From: Cryptomeria japonica
Taxonomy: Eukaryota > Streptophyta > Pinopsida > Cupressales > Cupressaceae
Direction of reading: 5' to 3'
Length of the DNA stretch: 60,000 nt
Assembly: GCF_030272615.1 (NCBI RefSeq)
Contig: NC_081412.1
Location: forward strand, 98,643,796-98,703,795
The notes below the pieces were generated by a model, which did no database searches, was not told the DNA's origin, and saw only the letters and a list, made by a program, of their open reading frames with translations. Below, piece by piece: positions 33,301 to 44,662 of the stretch. Position 1 is the stretch's first letter, and the number at the start of each line of letters is the position of its first letter. A program made the position numbers and the translations under genes.

Positions 33301-34760
33301 AAGAAATATCTTTACATGCAACCTTCTGAGGAAGAATTTATGGAAAATACTTTTTTGGTTGAAGGTTTTGCTATTTGGAATGTAGTTCAAACAGCTAAAG
33401 ATTGGGCAGCAGCTGGAAGAATGTGGAAATTGGGGAATGGGATAATTATTAGATTTTGGGAGGACGGATGGCTTATGGATAAACCGCTGGAGGAAATTCC
33501 TATCTTTAAAGAATGGAAAGAATGGTTCAACAGTAGGTATGGAGGCTTTGTTAGAAACTATTGGATAAATGGGAAATGGATTGAGTTCAACCAACATTGT
33601 TCGAGATTAAAATGTCTAGAGATTTTGCTTTCTTCTAAAAATTTTAGGGACAACGTTGAGGATTCTATGATTTGGAAGGAAACTTCGGATGGGAAATATT
33701 TTGTGTCTTCAGCAGTGTCTATCCACAACAAAGTGTTAGACGAGATCCCTTTGTGTGCTAAAGTATGGATAAAGAAGTTGATGCCCAAAATTAATATCTT
33801 CTTTTGGATTTTATCCAAAATAAGGTGTTAACTCTTGATAATCTCCACAAACGTGGATTTGTTTTTCCTAACAGGTGTTCTCTTTGTTGCAAGGAGGAGG
33901 AGTCTACTTGTCATATCCTCTACCAGTGTAGTTTTAGTCAAGAAATCTGGAATATGATTTTCAGTAGGTGGAAGTTGTGTTGGGTTTTCCCAAATTCTTT
34001 GGAAGAGTTTTGGCAGCAATGGTTTTGTCCAACTTCCAATTCTAAGAATGTTGAGCTCTGGAAACTTACTCTCCCTAATGTTATATGGAACATTTGGAAG
34101 GAGCGTAACAACAAGATTTTTAGGGACAAAAGTGCTAACCCTCAAGTGGTGGTGGATAAAATCTATAGAGGGATTTTTGAATGTTTAAATGGAACTGATC
34201 ATGATTTAGCTACTAAAGAAGACTTTAATGAAAGATGGAATTTATCCAATAACAGAATCAGTGTGGATAAGGGTCAGGATGGTCTTGCATGGTGCTTTCC
34301 TTCTTAGGGATGGATTAAGGCCAACTTTTATGGGGCGTCTAAGGGGAATCTGGGGAAAGTTGGTTATGGGGGAATTGTCAGGAATTTTGCTGGAAGTTGC
34401 ATTGTGGCAGTTGCTGGCCCCTTGGGTAATCAGACTAGTCATTATGCCGAAGTTGTTGCAGTATTGAACACTTTGATTATTGCAAAAGATCTTAATCATG
34501 ATAATCTATGGTTGGAAGGAGATTCTCTTAACATAATTAAATGCCTTAAGGGAGAAATTGAGCCTTCATGGATTATAAAAAATATTATTTTTAGAGCTAT
34601 AGAAATAATTGCTAGCTTTAAATTTATTATTATAGAGCATGCCTATAGATAAAAAAATGGGGTTGCGGATGGGTTAGCAAACCTAGGCGTTATGTACGAA
34701 GCCCAATATATATGGAATGGGGAAGTTAATATGGATTTTAATATTAAAGATCTTATCAGA
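33301..34760 (+). pseudogene. LINE-B ORF2: zinc-finger (zf-RVT) region and RNase H
   Basis: Before a frameshift at about 33820 comes AKVWIKKLMPKINIFFW, and after it CSLCCKEEESTCHILYQC, the zf-RVT signature (Cys, Cys, His, Cys). RNase H follows at about 34308-34690: WIKANFYGASKGNLGK (Tyr in place of the first catalytic Asp), AEVVAVLNTLIIAKDL (Glu), WLEGDSLNIIKCL (Asp) and VADGLANLG. The frame stays open beyond the domain into the extra segment. Confidence 0.8.
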
Positions 34761-36585
34761 AAGGACAAATTAATGGGGAAAGAGGGATTGCACAGATTAA
34801 TCATGAATGTTGTAATGAGTAATATTCAAATGTTTAGAAAGGTAATGATGACACGTCAAAATGACAGAGTCCTAATCAAAAATATTAATTTACCGCACAC
34901 TTTGTGGGTATGCATTTTCAAAATTCTGAGTGTCATTGGGAAGAAAGGTTTGAAGTTGCAAAAGAGAAGAAACTGTAAATCAAATCCTACAATGGGGGGA
35001 GATCTAAGAAGAGAGGAACCTAATAATATTTTGACATGGAAGGAGATGCCTAAGGTTTGGGCTAAGTTGGAGAAAGGATTCATGACGAATTTCATGGAAA
35101 GGCTGGTCGACTATGATAAAGGCAGAGTTAACCTAGCGGTCACCAAAGTCACTGAAAATTGGATTAACGGATCCTTCAAAATTCATGGTGTAAGGTTTAA
35201 GCTAGATGCGGATCTCATAGCGACGGTTACATGTATGCCCCACTCTAGTCTTAACTTCTTTAGAGACTTGAAAGTGTCTAATAACATTCTTAAACTTTAT
35301 CTGTGAAAAGAGAAGGAGAGAGCAAAAATAGGAAAAGCTACGGGGGGGTTTTAAGATGCTTCTAATATTAAGAAAATCTGGGGTTGTGTGCTCAATGCCA
35401 TCATAGAATATATTACTATGGAGGGTCATTCTACCAGGGTCCACACATACCATTTTGTGCTTTTAAATAATTTTAGACATGAGAAGAGGATATCTCTTCC
35501 TTATTACCTCTTTAGGTCTTTGTCGCGGTCTCTGAATAAACATAGCAAGAACCCTGCCTCGCCTATGATTCATAGCGGCCTTATTTTGCTCATTTATGAG
35601 CATTGCAAGATCTTGGCTATCCAGGAAAACAAGAGATTGTCGGTGTCTTGGGGAAAGGTAAGAGGAAGATGGAGGAAGGTGAGCCTAGCAAGGAAGAGGG
35701 TATACAGAGAAAAAAAGGTTAAAAAGCTACTTTGGAGAAAATTCAAGAGGATAAGGGTAATCAGAAGAACATAGAGATTGAATCTGAGGACATTGGTAAA
35801 GATGGAAGTGAGATGAAGACTGATGAGTCTGATGGAGAGGAGAGCTGGAAGGAAGAGGAAGTGGGAGAAGAGGAAGGAGGAGTTGAGGAAGTTTCTGATC
35901 AAAATAGTATGACCCACAGTATGAGCATAGGAATTGTTAACAGTCAACCACTGGAAGAGAAGGACAAGGTTAATGAGGAAAAGGAAATGGAAATTGAGCA
36001 AGAAAAGGACAAGGAAACTAAGCAGGAGAAGGACAAGGAGAATTCGAGCAGGTGTCAGGATAAAGATGGAGAGGGGATTATTCTGGACAAACTCAAAAAC
36101 CAGTCTGAGGCTCGCATGGGTTTATGAAGGAATCAAGAAGATGGAAAGAACTGAGAAACAAAAGAAAGAAAAAGGGAAGAAAGCCGAAATAAACCAGGAA
36201 TAGTGGAAAAAAGGAATGGAGGAAAAATTGGAGAAGTTGGAAGCTCAGATTGGTAATCTTGAGGAATGAAAAAAAAGCTATGAAAAACTTTCTGATAATG
36301 ATTCCGGATATCCTTACCGTTGTTACTAAGAATTTAGATGATATTTCCAAGTTCCTTGATGGTTCCAGCACCCCCAAACCTGTAGTGGATCTGGATATTA
36401 ATGAGGATGCTATTGAGGAAGGAACAGTGGAAAGTGCTCCTGGTGGTGCGGCGAAAAGAACAAGAGCAAGCATGAAAAAAGTTGTTGTGGCCTCTTCCAA
36501 GGATATCCCTAAGCTTAGGGATAATATCAAAGATTTGCAAGGGATTAGCGGAAATTTGGCTAATGCCCTAAAAAACATGAAGTAA
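34761..36585 (+). pseudogene. LINE-B third coding segment, unknown function
   Basis: It lies downstream of RNase H, initially in the same frame. I do not recognise a named family with confidence. Visible are WAKLEKGFMTNFMERLVDYD, then INGSFKIHGVRFKLDADLI and TVTCMPHSSLNFF (35150-35270). Further on are VLNAIIEYITMEGHSTRVHT and RISLPYYLFRSL, then a basic cluster near 35660-35720. An acidic E/K-rich stretch (35780-36100) and a C-terminal helical part ending ALKNMK at 36585 complete it. The layout is a folded helical domain, a possible nuclear signal and a charged tail. It has several stops and frameshifts. It could be a LINE-specific ORF3, a captured host gene, or a piece of another transposon. 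Confidence 0.55.
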
Positions 36586-36791
36586 TTTGTTTTCTGTCTC
36601 GTTTGTGTTTTAGTTGGACTTGGTTGGTTTTGTTGGGATTTTTTGTTGATTTATGCCCATGATTGTGCTGGTTTTTTGGCAGTTTGTCTTTTCTTGTTTC
36701 TTAATGCTTTTATCTCTTAAGGATATTTTGTAAAGGGTTTCGGGATACCTTCAAAACCTGCTTTTCCCGTAATCAAAAACTTATTTGATAG

Positions 36792-37292
36792 TAGCAAGTC
36801 CTCTAATAGAATAACTAATAACTGGTTCTTTTAGTTAGATTCACCAAATCCTATAATAGAACAACTATCTCATCCACTCAAAGTGATTTGCAACAATGTT
36901 TTCATTCTACTTCATCTATAATTTCAAGCTGAGCTCTGCAAATAAGAAAATTTGCTTCCTTGATCTTTTCATCTCCTTAATAGATTGTATCCAATTTGAA
37001 CCATACATCCTTAACTATTTTGAAGTGCGTGAATTTCACATACTTAGAGTTAGGTAAACAAAAAATAATGATATTCCTACCCTTGACATTATTCTCACAA
37101 GATTTATTACTAGTGTGATCCCTTGGGGGAGTGTCAGGGATCTCATATCCATCGAATACAAATTGCCAAATCTCAAATCCTAAACCCATCAAATATGATT
37201 CCATTCTTCCACCTTAAAAAGAATAATTGGATCTATCAAACTATAGAGGATGATTTGAGGAAAAACCTGCTTGAGAAACTAAGCATGTCATC
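36792..37292 (-). pseudogene. C2 gag, N-terminal part
   Basis: The minus strand reads FDRSNYSF, MESYLMGLGFEIWQFVFDGY and EIPDTPPRD, then KIVKDVWFKLDTIY and, after stops, GDEKIKEANFLICRAQLE. This is the UBN2-type domain of copia gag. It is separated by LINE-B from the rest of gag at 28978. Several stops are present. Confidence 0.75.
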
Positions 37293-37335
37293 TCATATCT
37301 ACCTCAAGCTGTTAAATTTTTTCCAAGGAATCTTT

Positions 37336-37349
37336 GATCTAATACCAAT
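37336..37349 (-). other. C2 primer-binding site
   Basis: The minus strand ATTGGTATTAGATC follows the LTR end TTTTCCCTTCA. It differs at two positions from the usual ATTGGTATCAGAGC. Confidence 0.65.
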
Positions 37350-37979
37350 TGAAGGGAAAACAATGTATTAAAAAGGGAAGGGAGGGCAGGCAGGTGAATC
37401 GGTATATCCGATTTCCACTCAAATTAAACATTGATTACCATTAATAATTTCTCCAAGTAATGATCATAAATCAACAAACCAACCTAATCCAGGTTCCTTA
37501 ATGACGCAACATCTAAACAACATAAACAAACACACGTTCACACAAAGAACATTAGATATATGTTGAAACTAAAGATGAGAAAAACCATGGTGAAAATAGT
37601 AGTTTGGATCTATTTCCCAAATCTAGCCTCACAAAATAATAAATAACTTACAATAATTGAGTAGGAATTAACCTACTAGATATACCAATCATCTAATGTA
37701 TTTGTGAGAACCAACCCATTAGAGAAACCAATCCCCTATGCTCAAATATGAGCATCAACTGAACTTCAGTCTCAATAATAATAATGATATTAATTGAGGA
37801 CCTTCAACTTCACAACACAAATTGCATCTAATTCGATCAAAATCCAAACAGTTCCCTACACAACATATGATATTTTGATAATGACACAAATAAATCAGGA
37901 TACTACACTCAACATCATTCTCCAATTCACATATGAACTTGTAACACTAGATGTATACATATATGTATACATTAGATGA
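37350..37979 (-). repeat. C2 5' LTR, 3' portion
   Basis: It runs from the primer site to the C3 insertion. It contains a form of the copia block (ACCATGGTTTTTC, near 37590) and a purine-rich run before gtgaatcgg, as in the other copia LTRs here. The remaining portion lies beyond C3. Confidence 0.6.
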
Positions 37980-39660
37980 TGTTAATCCTATGAAGATCTA
38001 GTTCATACTGAGAGGGGGGGAGGTGAATCAGTATTAAGATCAATTCAAACTTTAACTCAAAATCAAACTTATCTCTGATCTGAAACCATTTAACAAATAT
38101 CTCAACTTCTGTAATCAGATCTAATAACCTCTTTATCAGATTTTATTAACACATTAATCAAATCATTTACCAATTCTTTCACCATCAAAGCAATCATATA
38201 AACTTGATCATTTACTAACTCATTAACCTTATCAATAAGACCAAATACTTTCTCAAACAACTTCTTATCAATATTGATAACCTCTGATAAACTTCTAATA
38301 AAACATCATAACCGGTGTCTCAGAAATAATGCATGAAATGAAAGATAAACAAGAACATCACATGGAAAAAACTCCATACATGAACATCATAAGTTTTTGA
38401 CGTGGAAACCCAAATAGGGAAAAACCATGGTGGGAGTTGGCACCCACAAATATTTGTACTCTTTTTAAGTATGGCTTGTTAGGAGCTTAGCTCTGTTAGG
38501 AGCTTACAATACACTCGGTTAGGAGTAGACCCTGTTAGGAGTCACCCGGTTAGGGGATTTGCCTTGTAGCTCGGTTAGGAGCTTGATGATCTATTAGGAT
38601 CAACCTCATGAGAGGATTTAATACTCTTTTGAGAGATGCCCTGTTAGGGGACTTCAATTTTTAAGGCCTGTTATGACCTACCCAATAAAGGGATTTAACC
38701 TGCTGTAACTGTTAGGGAACAACAGTAAGAAAATGATCTATTTACTTGCACTTCTCTGCTTGCTTGATTAGATCCAGTTATACACAACACTCTACAACTC
38801 TTAGGCAGATCTCACACTTCACCTGGATGACTTAACACATTCTCTAAGACCAACGACACAATGAACATCAACTGTGTCAACCTAAATAGCCATCTCAACT
38901 AGGTCGACCACAAAACCTAATTACATCATGAATTTACAATTAGATCACAAGAGATCATCATAGATCACTATACAGATCATTACAAAAAATTACAATGCAA
39001 TATCAACCATACGTTGATCTTAACCCATCACGAAAATCCGATCTGTATCCTCAAAATGGTCTACTAAGCATTTTGTTAATTCCCAAGAAACTCTTCCTTG
39101 AATCGCACCAAAACAGCTATCAAATCTTTCACGCGGGTTGTGTCATGTTACAAACTTCATGTAGACTCATTGTCGATCACCATCATAATAGAAATCATTG
39201 ACGGTTTGATGATTTCTTCACTGGTCCTTAAACCCTACTAATATCTTAGCAAAAATTCATCAGAAATTTGAAACACGCCTTCCAATAATCATCACAAGTT
39301 CTAGTTCTGGTCATATACATCTTTCCATGATACAAGTTCACCATCCAAACCGGAAATCACCAGTCATCGTCGATCGATCGATCCAATCAAAACAATTCTA
39401 CTTTACCGATTAAAGTCCTATTTCATAGACTTTAGTTCACTGTCAGTAAACCCTATCTTCCGGTAAACCAAATCACTTAGATGACAAACAAAACATCAGG
39501 AACATCAATTGCCAGCCATGACAACACAAATAACTGATCATGTCATCTATTTATAGAATCTCAATCTCTTCATCACAAATAGACTTCTATCTTTTACCGG
39601 TGCAGTCATCCAACTTCAACTGTGTCACCTTATCTGCATTAGTTATGCCAAATGCTGACA
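37980..39660 (-). repeat. C3 3' LTR
   Basis: It begins TGTCAGCATTTGGC at 39660 on the minus strand, after the tract GCCAAAGGGGGATAT, and ends ATAGGATTAACA at 37980. A TATA box (CTATAAATAGA, minus strand) lies at 39557-39547. A cluster of ten or so GTTAGGAG-type words occurs at 38475-38700. The block CACCATGGTTTTTCCC lies near 38430. Confidence 0.85.
38470..38700. repeat. GTTAGGAG repeat cluster in C3 LTR
   Basis: The words gttaggagc, gttaggagt, gttagggga and close variants recur about every 20-30 bases. The sense of C3 transcription is the other strand, where they read CTCCTAAC. The 5' LTR has the same cluster at 53750-53990, and C4 LTRs have a related cctctaacaagg series. Confidence 0.7.
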
Positions 39661-40067
39661 ATATCCCCCTTTGGCATTGATGGCAACAATAATCAAATAT
39701 AAAATTAGAATAACATCATCATCTACAACTTGCTTGCCGATATCACATCTCTATCGGTTCTCCTTTTCTCATCTTCCCCTTAACCAATGCTTCACTCAAC
39801 TTGATCTTCAACTTCTCACATGTTTGCCATATCTGATTTCTATTCTTTTATTCTCCCCCTTTGACAACAATGCCAAAGATGTAAATGCATCACTTGTCTT
39901 TAATTCTATTGCTACCTCTTTCATCATCTTTGCTACATAAATCAGATTAATTATAACAGAGCATTAAATCAGAACTTTACATCATACTTGCTCCCTAGCC
40001 TGTACCTTCATCAATCCTTAGTGAAAAATAAACATGAAATCCACAGGATTGATGGATCTTCATCATT
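39661..40067 (-). promoter_or_regulatory. C3 polypurine tracts and 3' untranslated stretch
   Basis: The main tract adjoins the LTR (39675-39661), and a second AAAGGGGGAGAA-like tract is at 39862-39851. No coding sequence. Confidence 0.6.
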
Positions 40068-41735
40068 TTAGTTCTTCCAGTGTAGGGGTCTAACTCCTAG
40101 TTTACCTCTAAGAAACTTAAAGGGAGCCTTCGGTAAGGGCTTAGTAAAGATATCAGCTAATTTCTCTTTACTCTTCACATATTCCATCCTCGCCTCCTTA
40201 TCTTGAACTCTTTCCCTTGGGAAGTGATACTTCAATTCAATGTGCTTGGTTCTAGCATGAAGTACATGATTCTTAGAAATGTTGATTGTGCTTGTATTAT
40301 CACAATAGATAGTCACTAGTTCTGACATATCTATCTTGAATCCTTCTAGAACATATCTCATCCATATTGCCTACATGCGATTCATGGATGCAACTACATA
40401 CTCAGCTTCAGCTGTAGATTGAAAAACACATGTTTGTTTCTTGCTCTGCCATGCCACTAATCTTCCTCCAAGTAGAAAAGCTCCACCAGTTGTGTTTTTT
40501 CGATCATCCACATTACCTACTCAATCAACATCAGTAAAGACATCTAAAGTAAGATCACCTTTATAGGGATATCATAAACCATAATCTAATGTGCCTTTGA
40601 GATACCAAAATATTCTCTTCATAGCCACCATGTGACTTTCTTTAGGCTCTTTTTAAAATCTAGCCACTAATCCAACAACATGAGCAATATCTGGTATGCT
40701 ATGAACAACATAGTGTAGCTTGCCAATCATAGATATATACTCTTTTTTAGTAACAACAAGGGAATCATCTTCCTTTGACAACTTGCAACTAGTCACCATC
40801 GGTGTCCCTACCAATTTGCAGTCTTCCATGCCAAAAGTCTTCAACACCTCTTTGATATACTTGGTCTGACAAATAAATATACCACCATCCATTTGTTGAA
40901 CCTATAAGCCAATAAAGAACTTAATTTCACCGATTAGACATTTCAAATTCCTTTTTCATTATTTCAGCAAAGTCCATATACATATCATCATTGCCACCAA
41001 AAATTATGTCATCAACAAACACTTCTACTATCAGCATCTTGTCTCCATCAGTCTTCAAATAAATGTTGTTGTCCTCATTGGTGCGTTGGAATCCAATCTT
41101 AATCAAATGTGCATGTAATATCTTATACCATGCTCTCGGTGCCTGCTTAAGACCATACAAATCTTTGTGCAATTTACACACCATGTCTTTATCATCGGTC
41201 CATCTGGTTGTTCAATGTATACTTCTTCTAGAATCCCATTTAGAAAGGTTGACTTGACATCCATTTGGTAGACTTTGAATCCCTTATATGTAGCTAATGC
41301 CAGTAGCATCCTTACAGCTTCTAATCTACCAACAAGTGCAAATATTTCACCATAATCATTACCTTCCTCTTGAGCATACCCTTTGCAGACTAACCTTGCC
41401 TTGTTTCTTACAATCCTTCCTTCTTCATCCAATTTATTCCTAAAGACCCATTTTGTTCCAATTACATTCTTATCCTCCAGTCTAGGAACAAGCAACTATG
41501 TCTGATTCTTCTCAATTGGATCTAATTCTTCATTCATTACCTTAACCCAATCATATTCCTTTAGTGCTTCCTTAACTATCTTGGGTTCAATTGTAGATAT
41601 CAAACATGAGTTCTCTCAAATCTTTCTCTTGGTTTGCACACCTGCATTCTTATCACCAATTATCTTCTCTTGTGAATGATTCAATTTGACATATCTCGGT
41701 ATTGCCTGTGCTAGTTTTTCATCTTCTTCATCTGG
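40068..41735 (-). pseudogene. C3 reverse transcriptase and RNase H
   Basis: [38 protein letters not shown] (catalytic Asp), [27 protein letters not shown] (catalytic box) and LVGTPMVTS. RNase H is represented by stop-interrupted sequence at 40650-40380 and by CDNTSTINISKNHVLHARTK. It ends DIFTKPLPK and WKN with a stop at 40068. There is a frameshift near 41190 and stops near 40900 and 40640. Confidence 0.82.
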
Positions 41736-42521
41736 TTATTCATCTTCTTCCTCACTATCATCGCTCACTGGTTGAGCACCTAGTTCTACATTTGTCGGTT
41801 CTTCATTATTATTTTCTTTCGGTTCAATGATCACAAACTTTTCCTCATTATCATCCTTTTTAGGTTCAGATCTACTTGTACCTTCAAACTTATCAAATAA
41901 ATCATCAAATTTTACATTAGCACTTTCAACAATTTTCTTAGTTCTCTTATTGTAACATTTATATGCTTTACTATTAGAAGAGTAACCAAGAAAACTTCCC
42001 TCATCATATTTTGCATCAAACTTCTTAGTGTAGTTATCTCTCTTGATAAAACATTGACTTCCAAAGATTTTAAAATAACTTACACAAGGATTTTTTCCAT
42101 ACCATAGCTCATAGGGTGTCTTATTGTTACCTCTTTTTACCAATACCCGATTTAAACTGTATACAACAGTTTTGACCGCTTCTCTCCAAAACATTTTGGA
42201 TACATTACCCAGTAATAACATGGTTCTTGCAGCTTCAACTATTGTTTTGTTCATCCTTTCTGCTATGCCATTCTGTTGTGGTGTCCTCAGAGCAGACATC
42301 AATCTATTTATACCATGTCCATCACAATACTTAACAAATTCATCAAATGTGAATTCACCTCCTCGATGTGATCTTAAACACTTCAAGTTCTTACCAGTTT
42401 CCTTCTCAACCAAAGCTTTAAATGATTTAAATTTATTAAATGCTTTTGATTTCTCTCTCAAAAATGTTACCCACGTCATTTTAGAATAGTCATCGACGAA
42501 GATCATGAAATACCTATCACC
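41736..42521 (-). pseudogene. C3 integrase core and C-terminus
   Basis: The open frame includes IFVDDYSKMTWVTFLREK (first Asp), CLRSHRGGEF, TPQQNGIAERMN (Glu), FWREAVKTVVYSLNR and EGSFLGYSSNSKAYKCYN. The second catalytic Asp of the usual LRSDRGGEF is His, so the enzyme is inactive even where the frame is open. An acidic linker ends at 41736. Confidence 0.82.
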
Positions 42522-43202
42522 CTAATAACTCTTTGTTCTCATAGGGCCACAGAGATCAGTATGTACCAAATCTAAAACATTCTCAGAAATACCATTCTTG
42601 CACTTGAAAGAAATAGAGGTCATCTTACCGATTTGACAATCTTTGCATATCACACTATCCAGTTTGACAAGTTGGGGTAATCCTCTTACAACACTTGACT
42701 TGCTTATCTTAATCAAATTATCAAAATTAACATGACAACATATTTTATGCCATAACCAACTGGCTTCCATTCTTGCAACCAAATAGTTATTAACATTACT
42801 ATTCAAATGGAATAAGTTACCTCTAGTTTGCTTCCTGGTAGTAATCAGCTCACCATTACCTCCAATAATTTTGCATACTCCACTCTTAAAATCAAGCGAA
42901 TAACCTTTATCATTGAGTTGACCAACACTTAAAAGATTATGCTTAAGACCATCAACCCAAAATACATCATCAACATTACTCTTTCCATTTAGAGAGATTG
43001 AACCTTTACCTTTCACCATACAAGGAGAGTTGTTTCCAAATCTAACAACACATCCATCAAATTCATTAAGGGTTATGAACTTGCTTTTGTCTATGATCAT
43101 GTGGTGTGAGCAGCCAGTGTGTATAATCCATCCATCATTATTCTCCATATGAGATACTAGTGCCTTTTTATCATACAGTTCCCCCTTCACAGCTACAAAC
43201 AC
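42522..43202 (-). pseudogene. C3 protease and pre-integrase zinc domain
   Basis: The protease site reads WIIHTGCSHHMI, where DSG is expected, so the catalytic Asp is lost. Next come VDGLKHNLLSVGQLNDKG, WLWHKICCHVNFDNL and CKDCQIGKMTS (the HHCC knuckle). It leads without a long gap into the integrase core at 42506, apart from a stop at 42522. Confidence 0.82.
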
Positions 43203-43450
43203 AATTTATTCATTGTCATCTTCTTCATTTGACTCCTCATCGGTCACACCTTTATCTACTGCAGCATAATAATGTTTCTTTCCCTTTCCTTTGAATCTTC
43301 TAAAATTTTCTTTCTTATCGCTGTTAGGGAAGTAGCAACAATATGACCAATTTTATTACAAGAGAAACACTTCAAAGGTAGCTTTCCTTTATACTTACCA
43401 GTGCCTCTTGGAAATCTCTTTGCTAACAATGTCTCAAGTTCCATCACTTC
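43203..43450 (-). pseudogene. C3 gag, C-terminal end
   Basis: MELETLLAKRFPRGTGKYKG, then the knuckle CFSCNKIGH whose final Cys is lost to a frameshift. The segment stops at the C4 insertion and resumes at 52463. Removing C4 plus one target copy (9,012 bases, a multiple of three) joins NEDEV to MELET in frame. Confidence 0.8.
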
Positions 43451-44613
43451 TGTTGGCATTTTTGTTTATTTATGTTGTGATTGTCATTGATGGACACACA
43501 CTTGTATTGAGATCCCCCTTATATGTATGAGCTTGTGCTCAACCAGTATTTGTTCCAACCGTTATGTTGTATTCTAGTCTTTAGACTAGTGGTGATTTTG
43601 CAGAATGTGTTTCCCAGTCTGAAGCGGCATGTCGACCCCAAGTGGTTCATAGATCCCAAGCGGTACGAGGGAGCAAAGCGGCACAACACATTCCTACCAG
43701 TCTTCATTTTTGTCAAATAGGCAACCGGTATTCTGTATGAACCAGTAATACTCTGTGATGAGTTACCAACCGACATTTTGTGATGAGTTACCAATCCACC
43801 GATTGTTTGACTATGCCGACACATTGACGGTGCTTTTTGTGTCATGTTACTGAGTATGTCTAGATTCATTGAACCTAGGAAATTGTAATGTAATCCTATT
43901 GGACTGACATGAAATTAGATTCCTTTAAAAGGACATCATGTCTAGGGTTTTAAGTTGTTGCTGAAAGGGTTAATATCGTGCTAGGGTTTAAGGTGGTTGT
44001 TGAGTTGTTGTAAGAACGATCTTATCTGAGAAGATCAAGTTGTAACTGAGAGAGAGAGAGAAGACTGAAGTAATGCTGGAATGCATTAGCTGTGAGCAAT
44101 ACTGGATCTAATCAAGTAGTTTGTTCTATTAGATAGATCAAACACTTGTTGATTACTCACATCTTTGACAAGTTTGTAGCCCTTAACCGGGTAGGCCTCA
44201 AAGCCTTTGTAAAATCCTCTAACAAGGTGGTTCACACCTATGAATCTAAAATCCTCTAACAAGGTAGTCTTTAATCGGACTTATCTCCTAACAAAGATTG
44301 AGATTCCTAATAGGATATGTTCTGGTGAATAACATTGTAAGACCTTAATTGGTCTGGTTTCTATTCCGCAGATAGTGACTTGTGAGTTCCATCTCACCGT
44401 GGTTTTTCCCAATTGGGTTTCCACGTCAAATATATTGTGTTATGGTTGTATTGCTTTTGTGGGTGAATGCATTATTCGCATTTTGGTTTGCATGTGTGGT
44501 AACCGGTCTGACTATTAGACTGGTTTACTGGTTTATCTTTAGATTGTGTAAGTGTTTTAGTGCATTGATTTTTGGCATACTAATTCACCCCCCCCCCCTC
44601 TTAGTATTCATCA
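43451..44613 (+). repeat. C4 5' LTR
   Basis: It begins TGTTGGCATTTTTG and ends TTAGTATTCATCA, with a run of eleven C shortly before the end. It includes the copia block CACCGTGGTTTTTCCC (near 44396) and a cctctaacaagg series (44215-44270). Minus-strand open frames over it are LTR by-products. Confidence 0.88.
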
Positions 44614-44662
44614 ACTTCATCTTAGCCTACCTTTCTATAAGTTTAACCACTTGGAAAGAGAT

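Larger units (their letters stand above)
28979..36791 (+). mobile_element. LINE-B, full-length L1-type element with 14-bp target duplication
   Basis: aacttattcgatag (28979-28992) and aacttatttgatag (36778-36791) flank a 7.8 kb plus-strand LINE. It has ORF1, ORF2 (endonuclease, reverse transcriptase, zinc-finger region, RNase H) and an extra coding segment, and ends in a short A-rich tail (aatcaaaa). The flanks are two halves of the C2 gag, so the insertion site is certain. All ORFs are damaged. Its length is above the 6-7 kb usual for plant L1 elements because of the 3' extra segment. Confidence 0.85.

Noticed and set aside
36093-36578. Minus-strand frame of 161 codons in the LINE-B tail
   Set aside because: It is the complement of the charged third segment. 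The plus strand continues the ORF2 direction and has the more protein-like composition.
43519-43869. Minus-strand open frame of 116 codons repeated at 51364-51714
   Set aside because: Both copies are in the two LTRs of C4. The repetition reflects LTR duplication, not a gene family.
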